From Zhihengliuella sp. (GTDB lineage: Bacteria > Actinomycetota > Actinomycetes > Actinomycetales > Micrococcaceae), in assembly GCF_031178195.1 (NCBI RefSeq), contig NZ_JAPSJL010000007.1, positions 62,001 through 126,000 of the forward strand: 64,000 bases of DNA. The letters run 5' to 3'. Shown here one piece after another: positions 16,045 through 24,734 of this stretch; position 1 is the first letter of the stretch, and each line of letters starts with the position of its first letter. Below the pieces are notes generated by a model. It ran no database searches and was not told where the DNA came from. It saw only the letters and a list, made by a program, of their open reading frames with translations. Made by a program: the position numbers and the translations under genes.

Positions 16045-16551
16045 ATGCCCGGCACGCGCCAGGGGCCGCTGTGGCGCTCCCACGCGCCGGCCGGCTACGC
16101 GTGCCCCTTCTGCGAGCTGCTCGCCGGCCAGATCGCCTCGCCCGACAACCTGTGCGCGCTCAGCGACCTGGTCTACCGGGACGCGACGGTGGCCGTCATC
16201 ATGGCCTGCGACGGCTTCGGACCCTACGGCGGCCACGCCATGGTCATCCCCACGGCGCACCTGGAGACGCTCTACGAACTGCCCGACGACGTCGCCGCGG
16301 CGGTCATGCGGGCCACCCGGGAGACCGCCAAGGCGATGAAGCTCGCCTGGGCCCCCGAGGGCACCTCCACACGCCAGCACAACGAGCCCTCCGGCAACCA
16401 GCACGTCTGGCACTACCACCAGCACGTGTTCCCGCGCTACGCCGACGACAGGCTCTACGGGCAGATCCGGCACCGGGTGCCGGTCGCGGACCGTGCCCGG
16501 AAGGCCCGCGAGCTCGCGGCCGCCCTCGAGGAGCTCGGCTTCCGCGGCTGA
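16045..16551 (+). CDS. HIT-family nucleotide hydrolase/transferase
   Basis: A 168-residue protein. The histidine triad is H123-Y-H125-Q-H127-V-F within HVWHYHQHVFPR, and C20-P-F-C23 gives half of the usual zinc site. HIT proteins cleave the alpha-phosphate bond of nucleotide derivatives such as AMP-lysine or diadenosine polyphosphates. It starts 1 nt after the stop of the SMI1/KNR4-like gene, so the two are co-transcribed. The region before the HIT motif (TSTRQHNEPSGNQHVWH) is typical of the branch found in actinobacteria. The exact substrate is unknown. Confidence 0.88.
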   Translation: MPGTRQGPLWRSHAPAGYACPFCELLAGQIASPDNLCALSDLVYRDATVAVIMACDGFGPYGGHAMVIPTAHLETLYELPDDVAAAVMRATRETAKAMKLAWAPEGTSTRQHNEPSGNQHVWHYHQHVFPRYADDRLYGQIRHRVPVADRARKARELAAALEELGFRG

Positions 16552-16613
16552 CGGCGCCCGTCGGGACGGCCAGGGCACGAGGCGGGACGTCAGAGGCTGG
16601 ACCTCGCGGGAGG

Positions 16614-17735
16614 CTAGACGTCGCGGGTGACGACGGCGTCGGCGAACGCGGCCAGCGACGTCTTGACCGTGCCGTCGGGCAGCGGCGCCAGCGCGTTGAC
16701 GGCCGCGTCGGCCCACTCGCGTGCCACCTCCCACGCCCGCGCCGTGACCGGGTGGGCCGAGAGCGCCCGCACGGCCTCGGCGAGCGCCTCGTCGCTGGCG
16801 AGGTCGCCGTCCACGAGGGCCAGGGCCTCCTGCGCGGCCGCGTCGCCGCCGGCGGCGGCCTCGCGCAGCAACAGGACGGGCAGCGTGGGGACGCCCTCGC
16901 GCAGGTCCGTGCCCGGCGTCTTGCCCGAGTTCTCCTTGGCGCCGGTCACGTCGATGACGTCGTCGGCCAGCTGGAACGCGACACCGACCTTCTCGCCGTA
17001 CTCGGCCATGATCTGCTGCAGGTCCTCCGCGCCGCCGAACAGCGCGCCGAAGCGGCCGGAGGTGGAGAGCAGCGAGGCGGTCTTGTCGCCGATGACACCC
17101 AGGTAGTGCTCGATCGCGTCGTCGCCCTCGCGGGGCCCGATCGTCTCGTGGAGCTGGCCCAGGCAGAGCCGCTCGAACGTGCGCGACTGGATGTTCACGG
17201 CCTCCGGGCCCAGCTCGGAGCCGATGACGGAGGCGCGGGCGAAGATCAGGTCCCCGGCGAGGATCGCCACGGAGTTGCCCCACACCTCGTGGGCGGTCGG
17301 CGCCCCGCGGCGGTACGGCGCCGAGTCCATCACGTCGTCGTGGTACAGGGTGGCCAGGTGGGTGAGCTCGCAGACCGCGGCGGCCCGGACGACGTCGTCG
17401 TTGACGCCCTCCCCCAGCAGCGAGGAGAGCAGGACGAGCAGGGGCCGGATGCGCTTGCCGCCGGCCTCCACGAGGTGGCGGCTGGTGGCGTCGATGAGCG
17501 GATCGGAGTTGGCGACGGCGTCGCGCAGCAGCTTCTCGACGCGGGCCAGGCCCTCGGAGATCGCCGGGCCGAAGTCCGGGTCTTCGGCGACGGCGCGGAA
17601 TCCGGCGGGCAGCTTGATCGTGGCAGCGAGCGCCGCCGTCTGCGGATTCAGGTCCAGCGCCTCCGGCACCGAGTGCCCGGCGGAGGTCCAGTTGCTCTGG
17701 GCTTCAGTCACGTGTCTAGCTGCCTCATTGGTCAT
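16614..17735 (-). CDS. Long-chain polyprenyl diphosphate synthase, probably for the menaquinone side chain
   Basis: A 373-residue trans-isoprenyl diphosphate synthase. The first aspartate-rich motif is D133-D-V-M-D137 followed by SAPYRRG, the second is DDVIDVTG near 258-262, and the GGKRIRP motif is at 92-98. It extends prenyl diphosphates in the cytoplasm; small residues ahead of the first motif (HLATLYH) fit a long-chain product. The neighbouring menG and menF suggest the chain goes to menaquinone. About 40 non-conserved residues precede the domain. Confidence 0.88.
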   Translation of the reverse strand: MTNEAARHVTEAQSNWTSAGHSVPEALDLNPQTAALAATIKLPAGFRAVAEDPDFGPAISEGLARVEKLLRDAVANSDPLIDATSRHLVEAGGKRIRPLLVLLSSLLGEGVNDDVVRAAAVCELTHLATLYHDDVMDSAPYRRGAPTAHEVWGNSVAILAGDLIFARASVIGSELGPEAVNIQSRTFERLCLGQLHETIGPREGDDAIEHYLGVIGDKTASLLSTSGRFGALFGGAEDLQQIMAEYGEKVGVAFQLADDVIDVTGAKENSGKTPGTDLREGVPTLPVLLLREAAAGGDAAAQEALALVDGDLASDEALAEAVRALSAHPVTARAWEVAREWADAAVNALAPLPDGTVKTSLAAFADAVVTRDV

Positions 17736-17835
17736 CGCCGGGGATCCGGCTCGGTCTCGGTCCAGCGGCAGGGCGCGTCGCCCCGCACTGCTTCACTCTA
17801 GCGCCCGGCGCAACGTCTCCCCCGCCCCCGCGCGG

Positions 17836-18606
17836 CTAGTGCGGCCGCCGTGACGCGCGACGGCGCAGGTACTGGGAAGCGCGCTCGGCACGCTCGGCGG
17901 ACTCACCCGGGGCGCCAGGCTTGAATCCGCGGTGGACGGCGACGATGCCGCCCGAGAGGTTGCGGTACTTCACGTCCTCCCAGCCGGCGTCGGCCAGCCA
18001 GCCGGCGAGCTGGTCCTGCGCGGGCCAGGCGCGGATGGACTCGGCGAGGTAGACATAGGAGTCCGGGTTGGAGGAGATCCGCTCGGCGACGGCCGGCAGG
18101 GCCTTCATCAGGTACTCGGTGTAGACCGTGCGGAACGGCGCGAACGTCGGGTGTGAGAACTCGCACACCACCACGCGGCCGCCCGGCTTGGTCACGCGCA
18201 CCATCTCGCGCAGGGCCAGGTGCGGATCGGAGACGTTGCGCAGGCCGAAGCTGATGGTGACCGCGTCGAAGGTGCCGTCCGCGAACGGCAGGCTCGTGGC
18301 ATCGCCGGCGACGAAGTCGATGTCGGGGCGGCGGCGCTTGCCGACCTCCAGCATGCCGAGCGAGAAGTCGCAGGCCACCACGCGGATGCCCGCGTCGGCG
18401 TAGGGCTCGGAGGAGGTGCCGGTGCCCGCCGCGAGGTCCAGGACGCTCTGCCCGGACTCCGCGCCGACGGCGTCGACCACGACCTTGCGCCACCGCCGGT
18501 CCTGGCCCAGCGAGAGGACGTCGTTCACGAGGTCATAGCGCGGCGCCACGTCGTCGAACATGGCCTGGACTTCTTCGGGACGCTTCTGCAGCGTTGCACG
18601 ACTCAC
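17836..18606 (-). CDS. menG: Demethylmenaquinone methyltransferase
   Basis: A 256-residue Rossmann-fold methyltransferase of the UbiE/MenG family. After a short N-terminus come [19 protein letters not shown], the SAM-binding [12 protein letters not shown] and, later, the family signature [16 protein letters not shown]. It methylates demethylmenaquinone in the last step of menaquinone synthesis. The GTG at 18606 (SRATLQKRP follows) was preferred to the ATG at 18615 because relatives begin there and a possible -10 AAGAAT ends 7 nt upstream. The C-terminus adds a basic tail rich in arginine. Confidence 0.92.
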   Translation of the reverse strand: MSRATLQKRPEEVQAMFDDVAPRYDLVNDVLSLGQDRRWRKVVVDAVGAESGQSVLDLAAGTGTSSEPYADAGIRVVACDFSLGMLEVGKRRRPDIDFVAGDATSLPFADGTFDAVTISFGLRNVSDPHLALREMVRVTKPGGRVVVCEFSHPTFAPFRTVYTEYLMKALPAVAERISSNPDSYVYLAESIRAWPAQDQLAGWLADAGWEDVKYRNLSGGIVAVHRGFKPGAPGESAERAERASQYLRRRASRRPH

Positions 18607-18668
18607 GTCCCACATTCTTGCAAACCTCGTCAGGGGCGCGAAACGGCACCGCGCGATCGCCGTCGGAG

Positions 18669-18674
18669 TAGGCT
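18669..18674 (+). promoter_or_regulatory. -10 box of the menF promoter, near-leaderless
   Basis: TAGGCT ends 9 nt before the ATG at 18684, leaving a leader of only about 2-3 nt. It lies in the 77-bp gap divergent from menG. Confidence 0.4.
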
Positions 18675-18683
18675 GTTGCCATC

Positions 18684-20066
18684 ATGTCCACGCCCGCGCC
18701 CGCCCACACCAGCACCGTCTCCGGCACCGCCGCCGCACCCGGAACGACGGCGCCCGGCTCGCCCGACGCAGGCACTCCGGCACCGGTCCTGCGCAGCGCC
18801 ACCTACCGCCGCCCGCCGATGAGCGAGGCCGGCTTGCTGGACTACCTGGTGCGCGACGACGCGCTGGTGTGGGCCCGCCGCGGCGACGGGATCGTCGGCT
18901 TCGGGGAGGTCGCCCGGTTCACGGCCCGGGGCGCGGCCCGCTTCGAAGGCGCGCGCCGGTGGTGGGACGCCGTCGGCCGCGCCGCCGTCGTGCTCGATCC
19001 CCTGTCCCTGCCCGGCACCGGACCGGCCGCGTTCGCCACGATCGCGTTCGACGACACGAGCGAGTGGCCGTCCACGCTGGTGATCCCACGGCTGATCGTG
19101 GGGCGGCGCGGCGACGTGAGCTGGCTGACGGTGGTCTCCGCGGACCCGGACGACGATCTGTCCGTCGAGGCGGCGGAGGCCGAGCTGGCGCTCCTGCTCG
19201 AGGAGGGCTCCTTCGACCACGAGCTCGGCTCCGGCGGGACGCTCCAGCCGGGCCGCATCTCCGACGCGGAGCACCTCGACGCGGTCGCGGCGGGCCTGGA
19301 CGCCATCCGCACCGGCGAACTGACCAAGCTGGTCCTGGCGCGCGACGCCGTGGCGGAGCTGGACGAGCCCGTCGCCGTCGCGCAGGTCCTGCGCGAGCTC
19401 GCGCTGCGCTACTCCGACTGCTGGACCTACAGCGTGCGCGGCCTGGTGGGGGCGACGCCGGAGATGCTGGTCCGCGTCACCGGCACGACGGCGCAGGCGC
19501 GCGTGCTCGCCGGCACCCTGGACCGCGCCACGGCGCCCGCGGGCGACGCCGGCTACCCGGACCGCGTGCTCGCCGGCGACGAGAAGCAGCGGCACGAGCA
19601 CCGGCTCGCCATCGACTCGCTGACCCGGCGGCTCGGGCCGCTCGTGGACGCGATGACCTCCCCCGCGGAGCCGTTCGTCCTGCAGCTGCCCAATGTGTGG
19701 CACCTGGCCTCGGACGTCGAGGCCCAGCTGACCCGGCACGACGACGGCCGGACGCCCAGCGCCCTGGACCTCGCCGAGGTGCTGCACCCCACCGCCGCCG
19801 TGTGCGGCACGCCCACCGAGGAGGCCGCCGCGCTGATCCGCCGGCTGGAGGGCGTGGACCGGGGTCCCTACGCGGGACCAGTCGGCTGGGTGGACGCAGC
19901 CGGGAACGGGGAGTTCGGCATCGCGCTGCGCGGCGGCGTGGTGGAGGATCCGCACCACGTCCGGCTGTACGCGGGCGGCGGGATCGTCGCCGGATCGGAC
20001 CCCGCGGCCGAGCTCGCGGAGACGTGGGCCAAGATGCGGCCGATGCGCGAGGCGCTCGGAATCTGA
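18684..20066 (+). CDS. menF: Isochorismate synthase
   Basis: A 460-residue chorismate-utilising enzyme. The N-terminal 40 residues are low-complexity (Ala/Pro/Thr). The catalytic C-terminal half has LTKLVLARDAV, VGATPEMLVRV, LAGTLDRA and the KQRHEHRLAIDSL segment of the MenF/EntC/DhbC group. It converts chorismate to isochorismate, the first step of menaquinone synthesis. With SIP and DtxR-type signals elsewhere in the window, a siderophore role (EntC/DhbC) cannot be excluded. Divergence from menG and nearby menD and menC favour menaquinone. Confidence 0.88.
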   Translation: MSTPAPAHTSTVSGTAAAPGTTAPGSPDAGTPAPVLRSATYRRPPMSEAGLLDYLVRDDALVWARRGDGIVGFGEVARFTARGAARFEGARRWWDAVGRAAVVLDPLSLPGTGPAAFATIAFDDTSEWPSTLVIPRLIVGRRGDVSWLTVVSADPDDDLSVEAAEAELALLLEEGSFDHELGSGGTLQPGRISDAEHLDAVAAGLDAIRTGELTKLVLARDAVAELDEPVAVAQVLRELALRYSDCWTYSVRGLVGATPEMLVRVTGTTAQARVLAGTLDRATAPAGDAGYPDRVLAGDEKQRHEHRLAIDSLTRRLGPLVDAMTSPAEPFVLQLPNVWHLASDVEAQLTRHDDGRTPSALDLAEVLHPTAAVCGTPTEEAAALIRRLEGVDRGPYAGPVGWVDAAGNGEFGIALRGGVVEDPHHVRLYAGGGIVAGSDPAAELAETWAKMRPMREALGI

Positions 20067-20093
20067 AGATTTGCCGTCAAGTGCAGTGAATTG

Positions 20094-20115
20094 CATCACA
20101 CCGGCTATTGTGATG
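20094..20115. repeat. Inverted repeat upstream of the amino acid ABC operon
   Basis: CATCACA (20094-20100) and TGTGATG (20109-20115) form a perfect 7-bp inverted repeat with an 8-nt spacer, 91 bp upstream of the binding protein gene and 28 bp beyond the menF stop. It could be an operator for the ABC operon or a weak terminator of menF. There is no U-tract. Confidence 0.5.
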
Positions 20116-20205
20116 TCACTGGGCGTCGCGCGTTTCGACATCTTGGATGTATAGAATCGCACGCGCTTGCATAATTTTTCACTGTCTCTTGAGAAGGACT
20201 CCCCC

Positions 20206-21018
20206 ATGCAGATCACCCCGCGCGCCTGGAAGACCGTCGCCGTCGTCGCGGCCGCCGGCCTGGCCCTCACCGCCTGCTCCTCCGGCTCAACCGACTCCTC
20301 CCCTGAGGCATCGGCGTCGCAGCCGACGACCGCGTCGGGCGTGCCCATCTTCAACGAGGGGGAGCTGACGGTTTGCTCCGACATCCCCTACGAGCCGTTC
20401 GAGTTCACCGACGAGAGCGGTGAGATCGTCGGTTTCGACATCGACATCGCCCGCGCCATCGCCGAGGACCAGGGCGTGGAGCTGAGCATCATCGACGATT
20501 CGTTCGAGGGCATCCAGTCCGGCCTGTCGTTGAACAAGTGCGACTTCTCCATCTCCTCGATCTCGATCACCGAGGAGCGCAAGCAGAACATGGACTTCTC
20601 CGATCCATATCTCGAGGACGACCTGACGCTGATCGCCGCGGAGGGTTCCGGCATCACCGATCTGGAGTCCGCCAAGGACAAGCGCGTCGGCGTGCAGGCC
20701 GGCACCACGGGCGAGACGTACGCGCAGGAGAACGGACTCTCGCCGCAGGGCTTCGACGACTCGGGCCTGCAGATCCAGGCACTGAAGGCTGGAACGGTCG
20801 ATGCCGTCCTCGGCAATGTGTCCGTGCTCGCCTACGCGGTCAAGGACGAGTCGGGCTTCGAGCGCGTCGCGGACTTCGAGACCGGCGAGCAGCTGGGCAT
20901 CTCCGTCAAGAAGGGCAACACCGAGATGCTCGAGGCCGTCAACAGCACCCTGTCCCGCCTCGAGGAGTCCGGCGAGATGGCCGAGCTCGAGGCCAAGTGG
21001 TTCGGCGAAGCCGAGTAA
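20206..21018 (+). CDS. Polar amino acid ABC transporter substrate-binding lipoprotein
   Basis: A 270-residue exported lipoprotein. The signal peptide (MQITPRAWKTVAVVAAAGLA) ends in the lipobox L-T-A-C24, followed by a serine-rich linker. The binding domain carries FEFTDESGEIVGFDIDIARAIA and SISITEERKQNMDFSDPY, typical of family 3 solute-binding proteins (glutamine, histidine, cystine, basic amino acids). The start at 20206 has GAGAAGGA 8 nt upstream; an earlier ATG at 20167 precedes that site and was rejected. It opens an operon with a permease and an ATPase. The substrate is not readable with confidence. Confidence 0.92.
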   Translation: MQITPRAWKTVAVVAAAGLALTACSSGSTDSSPEASASQPTTASGVPIFNEGELTVCSDIPYEPFEFTDESGEIVGFDIDIARAIAEDQGVELSIIDDSFEGIQSGLSLNKCDFSISSISITEERKQNMDFSDPYLEDDLTLIAAEGSGITDLESAKDKRVGVQAGTTGETYAQENGLSPQGFDDSGLQIQALKAGTVDAVLGNVSVLAYAVKDESGFERVADFETGEQLGISVKKGNTEMLEAVNSTLSRLEESGEMAELEAKWFGEAE

Positions 21019-21091
21019 CACCCGCTCGACGCATCCGCCGGGTGGGGTCCGCCGCTGCGGGCCCCACCCGCTCATGAAAGGCACCTGAACC

Positions 21092-21886
21092 ATGGCCATG
21101 ACCGCTCGCCAACGAGCCCGGACCAGCCTCTACGTCCAGCTCGGTCTCTTCGTCGTCGCCGTCGTCGCGCTGGTGATCACCATCGACTGGGCGACCATCC
21201 GCAGCGCGTTCTTCAATTTCGAGGCCATCGGCGGGATGTTCCCCACGATCATCCTCGTCGGCCTGAAGAACACGATCTTCTACACAATCATCTCCTTCGC
21301 CTTCGGCTTGGCCCTCGGCCTCCTGCTGGCCCTGATGAAGATGGCCACGTTCGCCCCGTACCGGTGGATCGCCACCGGTTACATCGAGTTCTTCCGCGGC
21401 ATTCCGGCCCTGCTCGTGTTCATCACCTTCGGCTTCGGCATCCCCACCGCCTTCCCGGGCGTGGTGTGGCCGACCTGGCTGGTCGTCATGGTCGCCCTCG
21501 GCCTGGTGGCCGCCGCCTACATCGCCGAGACACTCCGCGCGGGCCTGCAGGCCGTCCCCAGGGGCCAGTACGAGGCCGCGCGCTCGCTCGGCATGCCTGG
21601 CTGGCGCGCCATGCTGACCATCGTGATCCCGCAGGCCTTCCGGATCGTCATGCCGCCGCTGACCAACGAGTTCATCCTGGTCACCAAGGACACATCCCTG
21701 ATCTTCGTGCTCGGTCTCGCCATGGGCGACTATGAACTCACGAAGTTCGGCCGCGACGGCATCCTGCAGTACGGCGCCGGCATCACGCCCCTCGTGGTCG
21801 CCGGTGCGATGTACCTGATCATCACCCTGCCGCTCGGCCAGCTCGCGCGGAAGCTCGAGTCCCGGTCCGCTCGGACGAAGCGCTAG
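21092..21886 (+). CDS. Polar amino acid ABC transporter permease
   Basis: A 264-residue inner membrane subunit with about five transmembrane helices. The HisMQ-type region starts at [20 protein letters not shown], with the coupling-loop EAA motif at [25 protein letters not shown]. It forms the channel for the amino acid delivered by the upstream lipoprotein. GAAAGGCACC lies ahead of the ATG. Only one permease gene is present, so the channel is presumably a homodimer. Confidence 0.93.
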   Translation: MAMTARQRARTSLYVQLGLFVVAVVALVITIDWATIRSAFFNFEAIGGMFPTIILVGLKNTIFYTIISFAFGLALGLLLALMKMATFAPYRWIATGYIEFFRGIPALLVFITFGFGIPTAFPGVVWPTWLVVMVALGLVAAAYIAETLRAGLQAVPRGQYEAARSLGMPGWRAMLTIVIPQAFRIVMPPLTNEFILVTKDTSLIFVLGLAMGDYELTKFGRDGILQYGAGITPLVVAGAMYLIITLPLGQLARKLESRSARTKR

Positions 21887-21903
21887 GAGAAGAGGAGTCA
21901 CCC

Positions 21904-22680
21904 ATGACTGAGACCAAGCGTTCCACCGCGGCGGGCGTCAAGATCACCGACCTGTCGAAGTCCTACGGCCCGGTCGAGGTCCTCAAGGCCATCAACCTCG
22001 AGGTCAAGCCCGGGGAGGTCGTCTGCCTGATCGGCCCCTCCGGGTCCGGCAAGTCCACCCTGCTGCGGTGCGTGAATCTCCTGGAGCAGCCCAACGGCGG
22101 ATCGATCGACGTGGGCGGTTACAACGTCACCGACCCCGATGTCGATGTGGACCAGATGCGCCGCCACGTGGGCATGGTGTTCCAGCAGTTCAATCTGTTC
22201 CCGCATCTCACGGTTCTCCAGAACTGCACCGTCGCGCAGCAGAAGGTCCTCAAGCGCGGCAGGGCGGAGGCGGAGAAGGTCGCCCAGGCCAATCTGGAGA
22301 AGGTCGGGCTCGGCACGTTCGCCTCGCGTTACCCGGACCAGCTCTCGGGCGGGCAGCAGCAGCGCGTCGCGATCGCCCGCGCGCTCTCCATGGACCCGAA
22401 CCTGATGCTCTTCGACGAGCCGACCTCGGCACTGGATCCAGAGACCGTCGGCGAGGTCCTGTCGATCATGCGCAACCTCGCACGCGACGGCATGACCATG
22501 CTGGTGGTCACCCACGAGATGGCGTTCGCCCGCGATGTGGCGGACCGCGTGGTTTTCATGGACGGTGGCGTCGTCGTCGAGGAGGGCACCTCCGAGGAGG
22601 TCATCGGCAACCCCCAGCAGCCGCGGACGCAGGACTTCCTCAAACGCGTCCTGGACCCGACGCACGTCGACGTCGAATAG
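21904..22680 (+). CDS. Polar amino acid ABC transporter ATP-binding protein
   Basis: A 258-residue ATPase. Walker A is G44-P-S-G-S-G-K-S-T52, the signature LSGGQQQR is near 148 and Walker [13 protein letters not shown] near 170, followed by the switch histidine in VVTHEM. These match the GlnQ/HisP branch. It energises the preceding permease. The gene starts 17 nt after the permease stop with an AGGAGAAGAGGA ribosome binding site and ends at a strong stem-loop. Confidence 0.95.
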   Translation: MTETKRSTAAGVKITDLSKSYGPVEVLKAINLEVKPGEVVCLIGPSGSGKSTLLRCVNLLEQPNGGSIDVGGYNVTDPDVDVDQMRRHVGMVFQQFNLFPHLTVLQNCTVAQQKVLKRGRAEAEKVAQANLEKVGLGTFASRYPDQLSGGQQQRVAIARALSMDPNLMLFDEPTSALDPETVGEVLSIMRNLARDGMTMLVVTHEMAFARDVADRVVFMDGGVVVEEGTSEEVIGNPQQPRTQDFLKRVLDPTHVDVE

Positions 22681-22698
22681 CCCGCCGGCGCGTCTCAG

Positions 22699-22744
22699 CG
22701 GCGCCCGCCTCCCGCTCCCAGTGGAGCAGCGGAGGCGGGCGCCG
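22699..22744 (+). terminator. Stem-loop terminator of the ABC transporter operon
   Basis: A 14-bp perfect inverted repeat (cggcgcccgcctcc at 22699-22712, complement at 22731-22744) with an 18-nt loop begins 19 nt after the ATPase stop and is followed by a short run with TTT. It also separates the convergent menD gene. Confidence 0.8.
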
Positions 22745-22825
22745 CCGTCGTTTCGGGGCGGCGACGCGGCGCCCTGCTTCCCCGAAGACCGGACCGCGCC
22801 ACCATCGTCGGGTCCGCGCCCACGC

Positions 22826-24628
22826 CTAACCGAGGACGGCGGCGAGCGCCTGTGTGATCCGGCCGTTGCGCTCGACCACCCGGTCCCGCAGCAGTGCGAC
22901 GTCGATGATGCGCCGCGGCCGCGCGGGCGACGCGGCGAGGACCGCCCGCAGCTCCTCCAGCGTCCGGACGGCTGCATAGTCGAGCCCGTACGCCTCGGCC
23001 AGGGCCTCGAGCCGCACGCGGTGCGGGGTTCCGAAGAGGCGCTCGACGGCGTCCCCGTAGGCGCCGCCCGCGGCCACCTGGCCGTGCTCGAGCGTCGAGA
23101 AGATCGCCCCGCCGGCGTCGTTGAGGACCACGACGTCGAGGGGAGGCTCGATCTCCCCGTCGCCGAGGAGCAGCCCGCCGACGTCGTGCAGGAACGTCAC
23201 GTCGCCCACGAGCAGGCACGTGCGCGCGCCCTCCGGCCCGGAGGTGCCGGCGGTCGCGATGCCTGTGGCCGTGGCGACGGTGCCGTCGATCCCGGCCAGG
23301 CCGCGGTTCGCGTAGACACGCCGCTCCCCCGCACCGGCGGCGGGGGGCGCCCAGAGATCGGCGTCGCGGATCGCGTTCGAGGAGCCGATGACCAGTTGCT
23401 CCAGCGCAGCCTCCCAGACGGCCCGGGCGACGTCGGGACCGGTCAGCCCGCCGCGCCGCTCGGCCTCCAGCACCTGCTCCACGGCCGCTTCCGCCAGCTC
23501 GGCGGCCCCCCGCCACGCGTCGAGCCACCAGGCCGGTCCGGCGCCGGCGAAGGCCGCGAGCTCGTCGAGGTCGGCGATCACGGCCTCGCGCCGGCGGCCC
23601 GGTTCGAACCAGCCGACCGGGTCCGGGACGTACAGGGCGGAGGGGATCCGCGCGTCGGCGAGCAGCCGGGCGACGGGCCGGCTGAGGGTCGGCCGGCCGA
23701 ACACGACTACCCGCTCGATCCGCTCCCCGGACGGCGCCGGGGCGTCCCCGTGGCCGGCGAAGTAGCCCAGCAGGACGCGGTACGGGCCGATCGCGTTCGG
23801 TCCGAACCGCGCGTTGGAGCTCGGCTCCGCGAGCAACGGCAGGTCCAGCACGCGGGCGAACCGCTCGGCCTCCGCACCGGCGCCGTGCCCGGCGACCACG
23901 ACCGTCCGGCGCCGGGGCAGGTCTGCCGCGGACACCGCCGGCTGCCGCACCGCCGCGCGCCCGGCAGCGGGCTCGACGGCAGGGGCGGCCGCGGTCCGGG
24001 ACCCGGTCCCCCGGGACCGGCTCGCCCCGGCGAGGCTGTCGCCGTCGTCCGGGACGAGCGGGTCGCGGAACTCGACGTTGACATGCACGGGCCCCACGCC
24101 GCGGGCGCCGCAGCCCGCGAGCGCCGTCAGGACCGGCTCCAGGCGCGTGCGGGGGTCCGCCCCCGCGGGGACGCCGACCTCGGCGCGCACGTGCGTCCCG
24201 AAGATCCCGGACTGGCGGGTGGTCTGGTTGGCGCCGGTGCCGTGGAGCTCGGCCGGGCGGTCCGCGGAGAGCACCACGAGGGGCACCCCGGCGTGGTCGG
24301 CCTCCATCACGGCCGGCAGGAGCTCGCCGACGGCGGTGCCGGACGTCGTCGCCACGGCCACGGGCGCACCGGAGGCGAGGGCCAGGCCCAGAGCGGTGAA
24401 GCCGGCGTCGCGCTCGTCGATGCGCACGTGCACCGCGAGCCGCCCGGCGGACTCGGCCTCCGCGGCGGCGTACGCCAGCGGGGCGCTGCGCGAGCCCGGG
24501 GACAGCAGGAGGTGGCCCACCCCCTGCTCGAGGAGTTCGTCGAGCAGGAGGCGGGCCACCTCGAGCGAGCCCAGTTCGAGCGAGCCCAGTTCGCGGGGAT
24601 CGGGGGTCGTGGCGCCGGACGTCGTCAT
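22826..24628 (-). CDS. menD: SEPHCHC synthase, menaquinone synthesis
   Basis: A 600-residue thiamine diphosphate enzyme. The N-terminal domain has LLLSPGSRSAPLAYAAAE and HVRIDERDAGFTALGLALASG, with the catalytic glutamate in DERDAGF, and then TTSGTAVGELLPAVMEADHAGVPL, diagnostic of MenD. The C-terminal ThDP site (LLVGDVTFLHDVGGLL … VVLNDAGGAIFSTLEHG) is complete. It joins 2-oxoglutarate to isochorismate. The N-terminus contains a duplicated pentapeptide (E-L-G-S-L) from a 15-bp tandem repeat. A -10 box 6 nt before the ATG suggests leaderless transcription. Confidence 0.93.
   Translation of the reverse strand: MTTSGATTPDPRELGSLELGSLEVARLLLDELLEQGVGHLLLSPGSRSAPLAYAAAEAESAGRLAVHVRIDERDAGFTALGLALASGAPVAVATTSGTAVGELLPAVMEADHAGVPLVVLSADRPAELHGTGANQTTRQSGIFGTHVRAEVGVPAGADPRTRLEPVLTALAGCGARGVGPVHVNVEFRDPLVPDDGDSLAGASRSRGTGSRTAAAPAVEPAAGRAAVRQPAVSAADLPRRRTVVVAGHGAGAEAERFARVLDLPLLAEPSSNARFGPNAIGPYRVLLGYFAGHGDAPAPSGERIERVVVFGRPTLSRPVARLLADARIPSALYVPDPVGWFEPGRRREAVIADLDELAAFAGAGPAWWLDAWRGAAELAEAAVEQVLEAERRGGLTGPDVARAVWEAALEQLVIGSSNAIRDADLWAPPAAGAGERRVYANRGLAGIDGTVATATGIATAGTSGPEGARTCLLVGDVTFLHDVGGLLLGDGEIEPPLDVVVLNDAGGAIFSTLEHGQVAAGGAYGDAVERLFGTPHRVRLEALAEAYGLDYAAVRTLEELRAVLAASPARPRRIIDVALLRDRVVERNGRITQALAAVLG
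24561..24590. repeat. 15-bp tandem duplication inside the 5' end of menD
   Basis: The unit tcgagcgagcccagt occurs twice without a gap and encodes the repeated pentapeptide near residues 14-23 of MenD. The frame is kept. Confidence 0.85.
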
Positions 24629-24634
24629 GCCCCC

Positions 24635-24640
24635 ATCCTA
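24635..24640 (-). promoter_or_regulatory. -10 box of a leaderless promoter for menD
   Basis: On the minus strand TAGGAT ends 6 nt before the ATG at 24628. No Shine-Dalgarno sequence can fit. Confidence 0.45.
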
Positions 24641-24734
24641 GGGCGGGCCCGGTGGCGCCCCGCGCGCCTCGCTCCTGGCCAGAGCCGGTTCCCACCGCCG
24701 CGGCCGGCGGGTTGCGCGCCCCGGACCCGCCGGG

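Noticed and set aside
20094-20115. CATCACA-N8-TGTGATG as a CRP-type site
   Set aside because: CRP sites read TGTGA-N6-TCACA. Here the half-sites are in the reverse order with an 8-nt spacer, so it was left as an unnamed inverted repeat.
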